The notes: a model not told the origin generated them from the letters alone. DNA of 64,000 nt from Zasmidium citrigriseum (GCA_002786025.1 NHNW01000061.1:62001-126000); one strand, 5' to 3'; shown: positions 37,008-49,331, numbered from the stretch's first letter. Translations and numbers: made by a program.

Positions 37008-38648
37008 ACGAATTGGCTACATGCAGCGCCCTCCTAAGAGTTCTCATCGAAGGTGTTCGATTGCCCTGGCCGTGTGTCGAGAGATGTCTTCAAGCTCTCG
37101 AAAAGATTCTTAAGTCGACGATTTCTGTTGGTCATCTCCGAGAGACCCCAGGCAACATTGTAACTGCGGAGATGAGGCTGACGAAATGAACGTGATGGCG
37201 ATGCTGACAATTGCACGCCGTGCTGAGAGGAGTCTGACCTACCTATACGCCGTCAGCTTTGCTGCAAGTGAGGTTCTTGGGATCTTACTGATGAGGGAGT
37301 GGTCTGATGAGCAAGTCATTGACTTGGCATCGTTGTATCAAGAAGTCAGCGAGACAGCGGTATCGCTGCTTCATGTTTCGGCGGCTAACAGTCATCGGCA
37401 ATTGGCTGAATAATAGATTAAACGTGACTGGAGAGACATTCAATCATTCGGTCGCCGTGTCTAATAGTCGAGCCAAGGCGTGAAGGCTTAGGGTCTCGCA
37501 GCTGTTCTCGTGCCGGCCTTCTCGCCGGCCATCGAGCATTGGCGCTTCTTCGGGGATCTCGAACGCTCAACCACGAGAAACAAAGCACAGAAAGATCGCC
37601 ACTCTCGAACGCGATAGAGGTCAGCCAAGAAGCAGTTGTACGACGACTGCATCGACAAGACGGATCACTGGTCCAAAAGGAGAGACATGTTCTTGGCAGC
37701 AGTCCGTCTTCTCCACAGCGAGACCGAGTGAGGACGATTTCCGACGTCGCACCACCTCGTCCACCCCGTGCCGAAAGTACTGCTTCGGGCAATTCGCCAG
37801 CGAGCCGGCGCACTGATAGCGACAAGTAAGTCTTGGATGTCAATTTGACAAGAGCCTCATCATCTCATCATCAGCAATCTTCATGCAACCGTTGCGAGAC
37901 ATATGCCAAACGAGATGACAGCTGCCCAATCGCACGAGTAGCAAACTGTATTATGTCAAAACCCTGCATTTGACAGGCGCATGTCATCCCGTCCGCCAAC
38001 TTCCATGACCTTGCACGACAAGCGTGGATGCCCTGGTGCTGGAACGTCTGCCAATCATTGCAGTACTTTAAGAAGATTGCCAGCGCAAATGCCGAAGACA
38101 CAGGTACAGTCTCTGGTTGCCTTGTGTAAAGAAGCGTCATGCCCTACGTGTCTCATCGCAACTACCATGAAACAAACTCGAACAATCTTATTATTGCGAA
38201 TGAAAAGAAAAAAGAAACCAACAATCATCAATGCTGACCAACAATTCCAACTGCATATCCAACCCCGGTCCCACCCGCACGTGGCCAAGAAACATACCCA
38301 CACGTCCGCCAGATGGAGAGTGAGACACATGGGGAAGGTCCATGGCGATGCTATGTATGCAACTTCGGTGGGTACGCTCCCGAAACAGGGGGCAGAGCCT
38401 CCTCTTTGACCAACCGCCCGCCCGCGACTGGACGACCGCCTGCGAGGCTACTGTCCAACGGCACCCTTGGCATCACCTCACCGACAGCATGGTTCTTGTC
38501 TGGGACGCTTGTCTTGCCGGAGCTTGTCACTGGCAGGCAGGCAATCTGGCCCGACGTCGATATTTAATTTGAGGCTCGCTCCCGCATCTGAATTTTGTGG
38601 TTGGATGCTTTGTATTGACTGTTTGGAGTTGCGTTTCTAACAGACAAG
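37008..38648. other. Gene-poor stretch with relic sequence
   Basis: The first part holds the inverted scrap at 37021-37121 and an open frame of 75 codons (37186-37413) beginning MNVMAMLTIARRAERSLTYL, which I cannot assign. A Ser/Pro-rich open frame without an ATG runs from about 37427 to 37826 and could splice to a short frame ending near 37942. Neither is convincing as a gene. The last part is the catalase promoter. Confidence 0.4.
37021..37121 (+). pseudogene. Scrap of the membrane-protein gene, inverted
   Basis: This 100-bp stretch resembles the reverse complement of about 34878-34981, the middle of the truncated membrane-protein gene. The strongest run is TTCGATTGCCCTGGCC-type sequence, translating as CSIALAV(C)REM against YSIALATYPEM. 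In the same frame it hits a stop (RKDS, then stop), where the larger copy has RKTSLVDE. It starts 14 bp after the end of the PAQR gene. Confidence 0.55.
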
Positions 38649-40931
38649 ATGAAGGTCGCGGCTTCGATTCTTCTGCTGGGCCCTTTGGTGGCGGCTACTG
38701 GGAGCCATCTGAAGAGAGCGACTGTTGCTCGGCAGGAAGCTGTGTACAAGACTGACCTCTTCACTGGCACGAATCTGAAGCAGGAGCAGTCGGTACTGAA
38801 CAACTCGGATCTCACATACACGACGAGGTAAAGATCGAATGACCTTCCATGAGACTCGGGCGATTTGCTGACTGTCTGAAAGACAAGGCAAGCCATACTT
38901 CCAACCTCTCGGAGCTCAAAGAGCTGGCGAGAAGGGCCCGTAAGAAGAAGACAACGTCTCCATAATCCCAAGATCGAAACTGATTGTAGATAGACTCCTC
39001 CTCCAAGATGTCCACATGATCGATACGCTCGCCACATTCAACCGCGAGAGAGTCCGTGATCATACACACCCACCAATCAATACTCCAGGACTAACAATCC
39101 TTAGATCCCCGAACGAATCGTCCACGCCCGAGGAGCAGGTGCCCATGGATTCTTCGAAGTCACAACCGATTTCGCCGAAAAGCTCTCTGCAGCAGATGTC
39201 TTCAAGAAAGGCACTCGGACTTCGGTGACCATGCGCTTCTCTACTGTGGGAGGTGCAAGAGGCTCTGCCGATGAGGCGAGAGATCCTCGTGGGTTTGCGA
39301 TCAAGATGCGGACGAAGCAGGGGATTTTGGATTGGGTGTATGTTCGAATCTACACTGATTGCGATTGAAGAATTACTAACAGTACCACAGGTTTAACAAT
39401 ACTCCTGTCTTCTTCATTCGCGATCCGGTCAAGTTCCCTCGGTACGGCGATCACTCAAGCCGTGATACAGGCAGCTTCTGACCTTTCATGCCACAGATTC
39501 ATCCACACCCAGAAGACCGACCCAGCGACCAACACTCGTGATTGGAATGTGGGTAGACGAGATTATGTCTTCGAGACCATTTCCGCTAACGATCGTTGTC
39601 AAGACATTCTGGAGCTGGCCAGCTCAATTCCCGGAGGCTTTGCTGCAGTTTCTCAGACTCTTCTCAGACCTTGGCACTCCCTATGGTTTCCGACACATGC
39701 ATGGGTGGAGTGGACATACGTATAAGCTCGTGAATGATGATGGAAGCTGGGTCTACTGTCGTGTCTACGTGGAGAGCGATCAGGGCGTGAAGAACTTCAC
39801 TGCTGCTGAAGCCGCCAAGGTACCCCGTCAAGAAATAAAACAAGAAGCATATGTCCTAACACGATCGCTTTACAGGTCGCTGGCGAGAACGATGCCTGGG
39901 CCACGGCAGATCTCTACGATGCAATCGAGTCTGGCAACTATCCTTCTTGGACTGGTATGCTTGAACACCTCTCCTACTGATGAAGTCTGTTTGCTAATGC
40001 TTCTTAGTCGGCATTGCCACCAAGACTCAAGAAGAAGCAGATGCATATCGATATGATATACTGGACCTCACCAAGGACTGGCCGGATGCGGAATACCACG
40101 AGGTCGGACGTATTACCTTGACCCAGAACCCCGAGAACTACTTTGCAGAGATTGAGAGCAGTCATTTTAGTAAGAACAGCCTTATTAGTACCCCGTCTGA
40201 GACATGCACTAATACTAGTCCTTGTTGTTAGGTCCGGGACACCTCGTAAAGCTTCTGCGCCCTTACAGACTGTTGCACATCCACTAATGGACATCTAGGT
40301 ACCTGGATGGGAGCCCAGTAATGACCCAGTCCTGTACGTGGAACCCTACTCTGCAACACGGAAAAATACGCTGATCTTTATTCCTTTGCTTTTAGCCAGT
40401 CGAGACTCTTCGCGTACGGCGACGCAGGACGATACCGGGTCGGCGTCAACGTCGATGATGTTCCAGTCAACTGTCCCTGGTCCAGTACGGCCAATTTTGA
40501 CAGAGATGGCTGGCTCACTACTCACGGAAACTCTGGCTCCAGAAAGAACTTCCCGGCCGAGTACATCGATCCGATCAACGTTATTGAGAAGCCAGATACT
40601 GTCATTGAAGAGGAGCTCACTGGATCGACTGTGCATTGGGAGAGTGTAATCGACGAGGATATTGACTACGAGCAACCGAGGATGTTCTACGAGGGCTTCT
40701 CGCAGATGGATAAGGACCATCTCTACAGCAACATCGCTGGGACACTTGTAAGTTACTGTTACCGCAGGAGGGCTGTGAAGGGCTGTTAACATTACATTGC
40801 AGGTAAACGTGGACAACCAGAAGGTCCTTGACGCTCTGATGGTCCAATTCAACAAGATCTCCCCTGCTTTGGAGGCTGGAGTGAAAGAAGCCTATGCGGC
40901 TGCGATGGCGAATGCCACGGCTACGAAGTGA
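38649..40931 (+). CDS. Secreted haem catalase
   Basis: Monofunctional catalase (hydrogen peroxide to water and oxygen), 538 aa in 13 exons: 38649-38827, 38883-38939, 38994-39051, 39105-39337, 39391-39441, 39497-39548, 39604-39819, 39876-39954, 40008-40169, 40232-40245, 40299-40333, 40396-40747, 40803-40931. A signal peptide ([18 protein letters not shown]) indicates export. The catalytic His sits in [18 protein letters not shown], the catalytic Asn in [13 protein letters not shown], and the haem Tyr in [14 protein letters not shown]. The length is that of small-subunit catalases without the C-terminal flavodoxin-like domain. Exon 10 is only 14 nt but is needed to keep FSPGHLVPGWEPS. Confidence 0.92.
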
Positions 40932-41007
40932 TGAATGACGGCCATATATCATCGAACATCTTAATCTCAATCCATGCTTCCGACAATTTCAAGACTGACA
41001 TCAGATG

Positions 41008-41544
41008 CTAATACCAAAACAACCTCCCAACATCCTCCCTCTTCACTCCTTCCTTGACCCCAACTTCCACTAACTTCTCCTTCAGCCTCTTAGCAATAGC
41101 AGGTCCATACTCCGCCGACTTTCTTGCAGGGCCCTTGCCCTCTTGGTGGAGCCGCTCCGTCAACGCCCTATCCGTCCTGAAGAAAGGAACGCCAAGCTTT
41201 TCTTCCGAACCGGCGGCCTGTACGCACGCTTCACGCAGAGCATGGAATGCTGCATCGTCGTATCCTCCACCGACTACTATTGCTACAGGACGATGCTCGA
41301 AGGAGTTCGAGGCAATCTGGGTATGTAGAGAGGATGTACTTAGAGGTTCGCCGGCGAGGAGACGAGGGAGTTCGGTGAGGGTTTCTGGAAGGGAGAAGCC
41401 GGAGTAGATGACTCGAGATTGTTAGTACTTGGGGCATTTTGGAATCTAATCGTTCAGCTGACCTTCGAACTCAGGACCCATGGCGGCATGAACTTTTGTG
41501 GCATCGATTTGGGAGTCGCCGCAGGTTACGATTGGAGTGGCCAT
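41008..41544 (-). CDS. Small conserved fungal protein of unknown function
   Basis: Encodes 161 aa. Exons 41544-41463 and 41411-41008. The start MATPIVTCGDSQIDATKV resembles the first strand and turn of a small Rossmann-like fold. Then come ETLTELPRLLAGEPL, RPVAIVVGGGYDDAAF and a C-terminal SAEYGPAIAKRLKEKL helix. I recall a family of small Pezizomycotina proteins with this order (n-terminal strand, LPxLL, VxGxGY, terminal helix), but it has no function known to me. It converges on the catalase gene with 76 bp between their ends. Confidence 0.68.
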
Positions 41545-42647
41545 TTCTGCGGCCGATGCTTTGCTAATGGTAATGGTTGCACAAGTAGTCAACACGTTAT
41601 GAGAATGGCTTTACATCTCTTCCAGCAAATGCTTCTTGAACACGACATTCTACTGTGTTGACGTACATGACCAATCCATTCGCGACTTCGGCTCAATCAA
41701 CGAGCGTTCGGTCACAAAGCGGGCGAATGGTTCTTCCGCCATTCTGCAACTCAGATTCAGGCAATACTTTCAGCAGCATTTGAAATGTAGTCAAACATCC
41801 TGTTACGTTGGCATCGATCCAATCTGGTCTTCGCTACCATCGTCTTCCATTCTTGAGCCCAGTGATTCCCATCAAACGCCGAGCAAAGACTCGTCTCAAT
41901 TGGAGACACTTCCATCCAAGACCTGAAGTCCAACCCTATGCCTCTTCGCCTCGCGTGTATCTCGTACTTTATCCGTCTTACACTCTCATCTCACAAGGCT
42001 AATGCCAACATCTCCGGATCCACCCTAGGATGTGCTGACTTCTGCAGATGAGATGTGGTTCCAGGAATCTGGATTCCGGATCTCATTGAACTCAATAACA
42101 GTTCGAAGGGTCCAATACAAGGTACAATCCGACAAGTCTTGACGAGCTGGTAAAGACAAAGTTGAACATAATTCGACTGGTACTCGGGGCTGTTTCGCAG
42201 ACCATCGTCTACGAAATTGAAATAATCGACCGCATCCCAACATCTTGCATTCCCCATTCGGACAGCCGAAAGTTCTTGGTCAGCTGTCCATGCGCTGAAT
42301 ACGCGCATTGGGAGGATGGAACGATGCGATAGCGACTTGGGGCCTAGCTCAGGCAGCCACATTTGGGGACCAGCTATATGCTGGCCCCTGCCACCCCCGA
42401 CAAACTTCAAATTCTTTCTTCCTCCCTTGACATTGACACCCGAATATTCTGACTGCATGCAGCTTTTCGCGACTACCCAAATGTGGTCGATGGAGTTGAG
42501 GAAGGAGCGACCAATACGGAGGCTTGGCAGCCTTGTCCACCGACGACACTCCATGGCCATTCAAACAACATCAACTCGTCAATTTCATGCATCTATCTAT
42601 GTACAGTGCCAACAGGTACCTCATCACGTCATCCATCAGCAGCATAA
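41545..42647. other. Intergenic with one doubtful frame
   Basis: It contains the promoter of the gene at 41544 and the open frame listed separately at 41991-42560. No other gene supported. Confidence 0.4.
41991..42560 (-). CDS. Hypothetical protein, doubtful
   Basis: An uninterrupted frame of 189 codons starting at an ATG (MAMECRRWTRL). There are no transmembrane segments, no signal and no recognised domain. It may be chance, because it has no supporting homology I can see and codon use looks mixed. Listed because it is the only long frame in a 1.1-kb gap. Confidence 0.25.
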   Translation of the reverse strand: MAMECRRWTRLPSLRIGRSFLNSIDHIWVVAKSCMQSEYSGVNVKGGRKNLKFVGGGRGQHIAGPQMWLPELGPKSLSHRSILPMRVFSAWTADQELSAVRMGNARCWDAVDYFNFVDDGLRNSPEYQSNYVQLCLYQLVKTCRIVPCIGPFELLLSSMRSGIQIPGTTSHLQKSAHPRVDPEMLALAL

Positions 42648-44837
42648 CTAATGGTCACCCATCCTCTCGGCCGGCCACCTCTTCCTCCAACTTTCGCCGT
42701 AGAACCATACAATGGGAGTAAACAGAGCGAAGCCAAGGATTATTCCGGTGTATATGAGCATTGAATTGAGATATCCGAGGTTCGCGACCCATTCCGAGAC
42801 CTTTGGAAATGTTAGCAAACGTCTTAGACACCATGCGGTAGCTTCTGGCCTTCGCTTACTTTAAAACTGAGCACGAAAGCAATTAAGCACCGGAAGCTGG
42901 CAATGTTGACGAGCGCGGGACCGGCCAAGTGAGGGTAGCACTCGAGAACATAGACAGCACCGATGGTGTTGGCGCCAAGGAAACCGAAAGCCATCAGGCC
43001 GAGGGCGAAGAGGAAGAGATATGAGCTGTAGTCCTCTGGATGTTCGCCTGCGACACCGAAGACGACGGAGCCGACCAGGGCACAAACTGTCGGGAGGGCG
43101 AGGTTGAGGAGCTGGTTCTCGGGGACTCGCTTGCCGCGTTTGCGAGCGACCAAGTTGGCGGTCCAGTCGGCGAAGTAGCCCGTAACGAGGCCTGTTGCTA
43201 ATGCTGCTAGCAAGAGGGGGATGAGGCAGAGACCTAAACAGTGGAGGGAGAAGGTCAGCAGGTGTTTCAAACATGCGGCAGGATGGCTTCTGCCCGATCT
43301 TTACATACCGACGTGCAGGAAGGGCCAGGACCAAGGCTGAGTGAGCAAAGCTGGAGCAACGGTGTATCCAGCAGCGAAAGCAGTAGCAATCATGGCGCTG
43401 TTGAGCATCGTGATGAAGAAGATCTGCGGATAGAAAAAGGTCCTCAAAGTGTCGAGAAAGGCGTTCCAGCCCTTTCGCCACTCCGCTGCACCGTGGAAGA
43501 GGGCAATGTCGTACTTGAGGGTCCTCTTATTTTCGGCTACTCCAGGCTCAATGCGAGGGACGCCATCTACAACATCGTCAGTCTGGATCTTAGGTTACAC
43601 AGGGATTGGACTGGGCTTACTCATCTCAGCACGAGTCCTGTGCCAGCGGGTCTCAGGCATGAAAGCGATAACGCCAATCAGGAAGAATCCAGCAGCCGCC
43701 GCAGTCATGTAATACACCCAGCGCCAGTTGAGGTAAATGATGATGTACGGCGAGGAGATGCCCAAGGCAATGATGATGATACCCTGAGCCGCGAAAATGC
43801 CGGAGATCCTTGTGCAAATCGTCAGCCTTGTCGACATCACTTCAACTTCATGCTTAAACATACCAAGTGTTACGCTGATGGACAAAGACCATATCTTGCA
43901 GGATGAATGGAATCAAACTCTCGACGGTACCGGCACCGATAGCTTGGACTGCTCTCGCGCCGATATGGCTTCCAAGTGAACCGCTGTGGCCCGCCCAGAG
44001 AGCTCCTGCAATGGCGATGAGACCGCTACCGATAACGACTGGTCGACGACCGATAGAGATGGCCATTGGGATGAGGATCAAGTTGGCGACGCCCATCATG
44101 AGGACTGGAAGACTGGCCAAGAGGTACACGTGCCAGATCGGTGGCGCATTGGGCAATTCTTCGAGGGTTTTGAGAGGATCAGAGCCTGCAAAATGAGCAG
44201 AAGGTCAGCATATATCTAAGACGTGCAGTGGAGTGGCTTCTGCCCTCAAGTTCACGTACCAGCGGGCAGACCGTGCAAGCTTGTCGTCCATTCGAGGAGG
44301 TACTTAGGGTTGATGTCTGGAGGAAAGGTCAGTAACGTCTCACAACATGCCGTCAATATACTCACTCGCATATTGCAAAGCGAACACAGGCAACATAGCG
44401 CCCAAGATCAATTCCGCCGACGCAGCCAGTGCACCGAAGAAGCACAAGAAGAAGCAGGCGACCAGCTTCCTCGTTAACGAAAGATTAAGAGGGTCACGAG
44501 GGTCCATACTAGGAGCTGGCTGGCGAACGAGCTGTCCATTCGAATTGTAAAGGCGGCCGTCGTTCGCTTGATCATAGGTGGTCAATCGAGTGTTGACATG
44601 CTCGAGACACTTCTCGTCGGCCGTGGAGAACGAAGCCGCACTGTCCGAGGCAGACCTCTCATTGACCAGGTATGTTTCTTTCTTCTCTTCATTCGGAGGA
44701 GTGCGCGAGTTGCTGTCACTGCCACTGCCATTTTCGTAGCTCGTCGTCGCCAATGAGCCCTGGCTCGCGTTGGCCGGTGAGTTCGACTTTGCTTGATGCG
44801 TGGCTTCTGGCCGAGGAACGAAGTCCTTCACGTCCAT
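42648..44837 (-). CDS. MFS transporter
   Basis: Encodes 607 aa. Exons 44837-44366, 44316-44260, 44185-43864, 43808-43621, 43566-43309, 43233-42860, 42800-42648. A long Ser-rich cytosolic N-terminus of about 125 residues precedes DPLNLSLTRKLVACFFLCFF, the usual entry to helix 1 in fungal MFS drug/metabolite exporters. The loop 2-3 motif is IPMAISIGRRPVVIG (D/N-x-GRR type). Helix 4-5 landmarks and the second bundle (YYMTAAAAGFFLIGVIAFMP; VGLCLIPLLLAALATG; FLFALGLMAFGFLGANT) give about 12 helices. Substrate unknown. At least three of its six introns resemble one another. Confidence 0.9.
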
Positions 44838-46317
44838 GGTCGCGTGTATCGTCTACCGCGTCGATCGATCGAACGTCCAAGGTTATACAACGGCTTTTGT
44901 ATAAAGGGATTATCACGCGATTCTCCTTCGCGTCGACCAGGACGAGGATTCTAGAAGAAGGAAGCTGGAAGGAGTCTGGAAGGCCTAATCACCAACAACT
45001 CCGGAAACCTTCCCTATATTTAATAAGCACTCGACGAGAGTTCACAACGGTCTCGTCTGCGCTTGCTGTGCGCCAAAGTTCAACCCCGCAAAAGTACATC
45101 TCTTGATCACCATCTGGTCTATTCGCCGCTGTTCAATCAAAACGAAGAAAGATCGTCGGCCACAGTGGACTCGAAACAGCCTCGGCCTCAATGTGCTCCG
45201 AAATATAAGCTTCTTTAAAGCTCAAATGCTCCCGCGCTTGGAGAGCTTCGAAACCGCAGCTGTGCAGTCTCGCTGGGTCCTTGCAGCGGGCGGCGTCCAA
45301 GGACCCCACGACTGAGTACCTTTGTTGCTGACGAGCCGCGGTCTATCCTTGCTCGAGCTGGGAAGTCCGACTTCATGGAGAGGAAATGCTGGAAAGCCAC
45401 ACCTCGGACGAGGAGATCTCCGTCAAAAAGAAATATCAAAAGCTGGTATTCTGGACTTTTTGAAGATGTCTCGTGGGTGCATCGTGGAAGTGGGAGCCTC
45501 GGAATGGAGTCAGGCCAGCGGACCAACATCCAGATTCTCAATCGGACCCTCGATGTTTTGGAGGTACCCTTGTACAAATGCCGAAGGTCAGGTGTCTGGG
45601 ACCGGAGAGACTGGTCTTGGACGGTGTTGACATGATCTTCGTCCTGCATTTACACTCGACGTCAGTCCAGCTGATCATCCAGCAATGCTCCGACCTTTCG
45701 GCTTGCAGATAAAGGATATCCAGAAAACAAGTATCTCGTTGCACAGCATGCGGCTGAAGGCGTATCGGTAGGTCCAGACGAGCTGCTTCGTCCTGCTTGT
45801 GTTCACATGCTTGGTCCAATGCGCTCTGTCAGCTCTTTCTCAGTTTTGCCTAGGAGCTGCCGAGTACCACATACAGCGGCATTGCCATCTCAACATCACA
45901 TTTCTTGTCTGTGTTGATTTTCTTTGCAGTTGAGATGTGGTCGCAATCTGGATGGGATGACGACAGCGTACCTGCATGGAAGGAGCCGGCAGTGAGCATG
46001 ATGACTCAAAATGAGGCAGCCAACGACCAATCCATCGAAATTGCGTAAAACATTGACCTCAGTCATGAAGGATATTCACTCAGTGCGCAGCATCGTCTGC
46101 GAAAGGTAAGAGCAACTGCGAAGTTCGCTGAAACCACATCTTCAACCCACGTGGTCTTGCCGCATTGAGCCACCGTCGCGCCTGCAGACTTTCTTGACTC
46201 ACAACGTCTTCGTATGAACGGCACAGCCACAGCAGAATGCGTTGATATATGAGGCCTTGGCTGCGAATGCTGCAGTTGAAATCAGAAAAGAACACCGCTG
46301 GGAGTATACTTAAGAAG
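44838..46317. other. 1.5-kb divergent intergenic region
   Basis: Promoters of the MFS gene (left) and the serine hydrolase gene (right). A TATA-like run (ctatatttaat) lies near 45013, about 175 bp upstream of the MFS start. The overlapping frames at 45215-45649 on both strands look non-coding. Confidence 0.45.
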
Positions 46318-48333
46318 ATGGCGGACAACAGAGTAGTTCAGCAAGATTCTAAGGACGACGGCAAGAAGACGAAAGACGGCAGTATGGCTATGGATTTGTT
46401 CAAATCTTCTGCGTTTCACGCACGGGTGGAGAGGTGAGAAAGATCAATCAATTTTGATGAAAATAGCTAACACATCTCAGCTTGATGTCCGAATGGCATG
46501 TCCCTGGAATGTCTCTCACACTCGTACAAAACGATACGATCTGGTCCAAGGGATTCGGGTTCGCCGTTCTGGAGCCAGAAAAGGTCCCTTGCACGCCGGA
46601 TACTCTCTTCGACCTTGCATCTGTCAGCAAGAGTACTACGGCCACGGCCATGTCATTGATCGTTGACGACGATGAGCAATACGCACATATTCAGTGGACC
46701 ACGCCTGTGCATGACGTTACTGAGGATTTTGTCATGATGGACACAGACGGCTGCTATACGAACCACGTCAGCATCGAGGACATTCTCTCGCACAGATCCG
46801 GACTACCTACGTGAGTATCATAGCAAATCATACACGAGATACCCAGCTCACCTGCCCAGTCATGACAACTCCTACTTCGGCATCAACTCTTCGCATCCTG
46901 ATACACCGGCAACAATTACTCGGAATTTGAGGAATCTGCCGATCTCCCAACCAATCCGCCAAAAGGAGCAGTACAATAGTAAGCAAAGCCTGCACGGTCG
47001 CTTGTATCTTCAATGCTAATGATCGTTCGTTTCGATAGACCTGTAAGCCATTTGAGGGCAACAGCCGTCAGTATGATCGAGAGCCACTCATTGATGTTGA
47101 TAGAATGTATACGGTCTCCACACATGTGATTGAAACCATCGTCGGGAAGACCTTTGGAGAGTTCATTCGGGAAAAGATCTGGTATCTACCAATGTATGAT
47201 GCTTTCGCTGTTCTTGTCTCTAACAATATCGATTAGGTCACCGTTGAACATGACATCGACAAATCTGCAACCGAACGCCGCACGGGAAGCAGGCCTTGGC
47301 GATCGAATGTCGAAACCGTTCCTGTGGAATGAAGACAGGCAAGACTATGTTACATTGGAGTACGAGCAGACGCCTGAAGCACAAGGTAAGCAAAGCTCTG
47401 TGATCTTGCTCTTCTACTCACTCACTAACATCATCGATAGGAGCCGGATCAATCTGGACATCAAGCAAAGACTACGCACTCTTCGTCAAAGCCATCATGA
47501 ACCAAGAAGCGCCCATCACCGAAGGTGTCTATCAAAGTCTTATCAAACCCAGGATCTTCTCTAATCCTGACGACGATTGGGACGAGCTGGAACCGTACAC
47601 GAGCTTTCAAGCGTACTGCCTGGGTCTGGAAACGTACTTCTATCGGGGGCACAAAGTTGTTCAGCATGACGGCCTGATCTCTGGGTTCTCCTCGGTGCAC
47701 TTTTTCATCCCGGAATACAAAGTCGGTGGCGTCTTCTTGGGAAACAGCGAGAATGCTGGAACGATCGGATCAGGTATTCTCTTAAAAGAGATACTCGACG
47801 AACTCTTTCAAACGCCCCAATCCGAACGTCCCGACTGGAACGCAATCCAGCACAAGAATGAAGACGAGTACAACGAGAAGCAGAAGGAAGAAAAGGAGAA
47901 CCTCCGAAAAGAGCTTTCCACCAACGGAGACGGCGTCGCAGAACCTCAGAAGCTTCCTCTAGATCTTTACGTGGGAGAGTACTGGAACGTCGGATACAAG
48001 GGCATGAAAGTGTAAGTATAATCCACATTGTCCTGCCCTGCCATCACTGACTGTGCTATCAGGCAAATCAAGAACGACCACCTCTTCATCGACGCCAGCG
48101 ACCGCACGATGGCCTTCACGCTTGATTTCGAACATATCAGCTCGCAGACGAACTACATTGCCACGCTGTACGACGTTCTTGCCGACAATCAGGAAGGCGA
48201 GAAGTTCAAGGCCGTGTTCGCTATGGAAGGCAATGCGCCGAAAAAGATGGGGCTGAAGATTGAGAGTGATCTTGACGATCTCATTTGGTTTGATCGTATC
48301 GAGAACGGGACGCAGAAGATGACTGGGAGATGA
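46318..48333 (+). CDS. Beta-lactamase-fold serine hydrolase
   Basis: Encodes 545 aa. Exons 46318-46433, 46481-46810, 46860-46978, 47039-47042, 47104-47181, 47237-47385, 47441-48011, 48063-48333. Family PF00144 (class C beta-lactamase/DD-peptidase/esterase fold): the nucleophile motif SVSK sits in LFDLASVSKSTTATAMSLI, the tyrosine motif in QYNNLMYTVSTHVIE, and HDGLISGF stands in the position of the third motif. A C-terminal beta domain follows. Exon 4 is four bases long (ACCT) with AG before and GT after; without it the YNNLMY motif and the frame are lost. No signal peptide, so likely cytosolic. Fungal relatives include esterases and polyketide-release enzymes, but no cluster is present here. 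Confidence 0.88.
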
Positions 48334-49331
48334 GAGCAAGCAGGTGTTTCGTGAGAAGATCTTGTCTCTTCACAAGGTTGGCCTGATCTTGCTCCACGAG
48401 AAATATAGCCGCAGAATATGACGTTCTCGACGCCGCCCTGATGTATCATGCTCGCCATCTCGCTAATGGAAGTGGGTATAATGGTCCGGATGCGCAGCTG
48501 TTCGACGTCAGCAAATATGCATGATTGCAGACACGGGTTTGAATACCAAAGCTCGTCTTCAGGTCAGAGCCACCCTCAACATCTGCAAGCACAGCATCAT
48601 CTGCCTGTTTCAGTCTTGGGAGCAAGATGGAGACTTCTTCCAGCCTCTCCTGTGGGATGACGACGCATGCTCGCTCCGCTTGGTCGGCGAGGAGAGTGTC
48701 ATAATTGGGGGATTCGCCTTGTTTACGCCCGTAGTCTAGTTTTACGGGGAGAGTTGGCGCAGGAGATAGCTAGCCGAGAGAATAGGCGATCACTAGTTCT
48801 GCTGCCTAAATAGCACTGTACATAGATACATGAAACTGACGAGTTAATGTTGTTAGAAAAGTTCCATAGTAGATGCGTAGTGGATAAGGCTGCCAAGCTT
48901 CGATACTGATGGCTCCTTCCCGATCTCCATAATCCACCCTTCATCAGAAAGTTCGGAGGACGATGTCGAGGAAAGGGGACGAACTTGAAAGGGTTTTAGG
49001 CGTCGCAGAGGCAAGGTATATAGCTGGTCCCCATGGATGTGGCTGCCTATCGCATCGTTCCATTCAGCGCATCGAGCAGCTGACCAAGCAATGGTGGCTG
49101 TCCAAGTCTGGCATATAGAACGTTGCGATGCCGAAGCAATCTGGTAGTGAAGAGTCCATATACACCGGCATCATCCCTAATCTCGCCTTGTTCACTCCGG
49201 TGGTCTGGCATTATGGCGGGAGTCGGCGGCGGAGGTGGCCTGCCGACAGGATGGGCGCAAACGAGGACGTCGCGCGATGAGAATGTTTGAAGGGTTCCTT
49301 CTGCGATTTCTGTCGCGGACACGATTTCGAT
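48334..49331. other. 1.0-kb convergent intergenic region
   Basis: It lies between the ends of the serine hydrolase gene and the orphan at 49332. Only short frames; no gene supported. Confidence 0.45.

Noticed and set aside
37418..37843. 141-codon minus-strand frame and the opposite plus-strand Ser/Pro-rich frame
   Set aside because: The plus frame has no ATG and the minus frame no homology; neither is convincing.
45215..45649. Overlapping 144-codon minus and 102-codon plus frames
   Set aside because: Both are in a promoter region, lack a domain and shadow each other.
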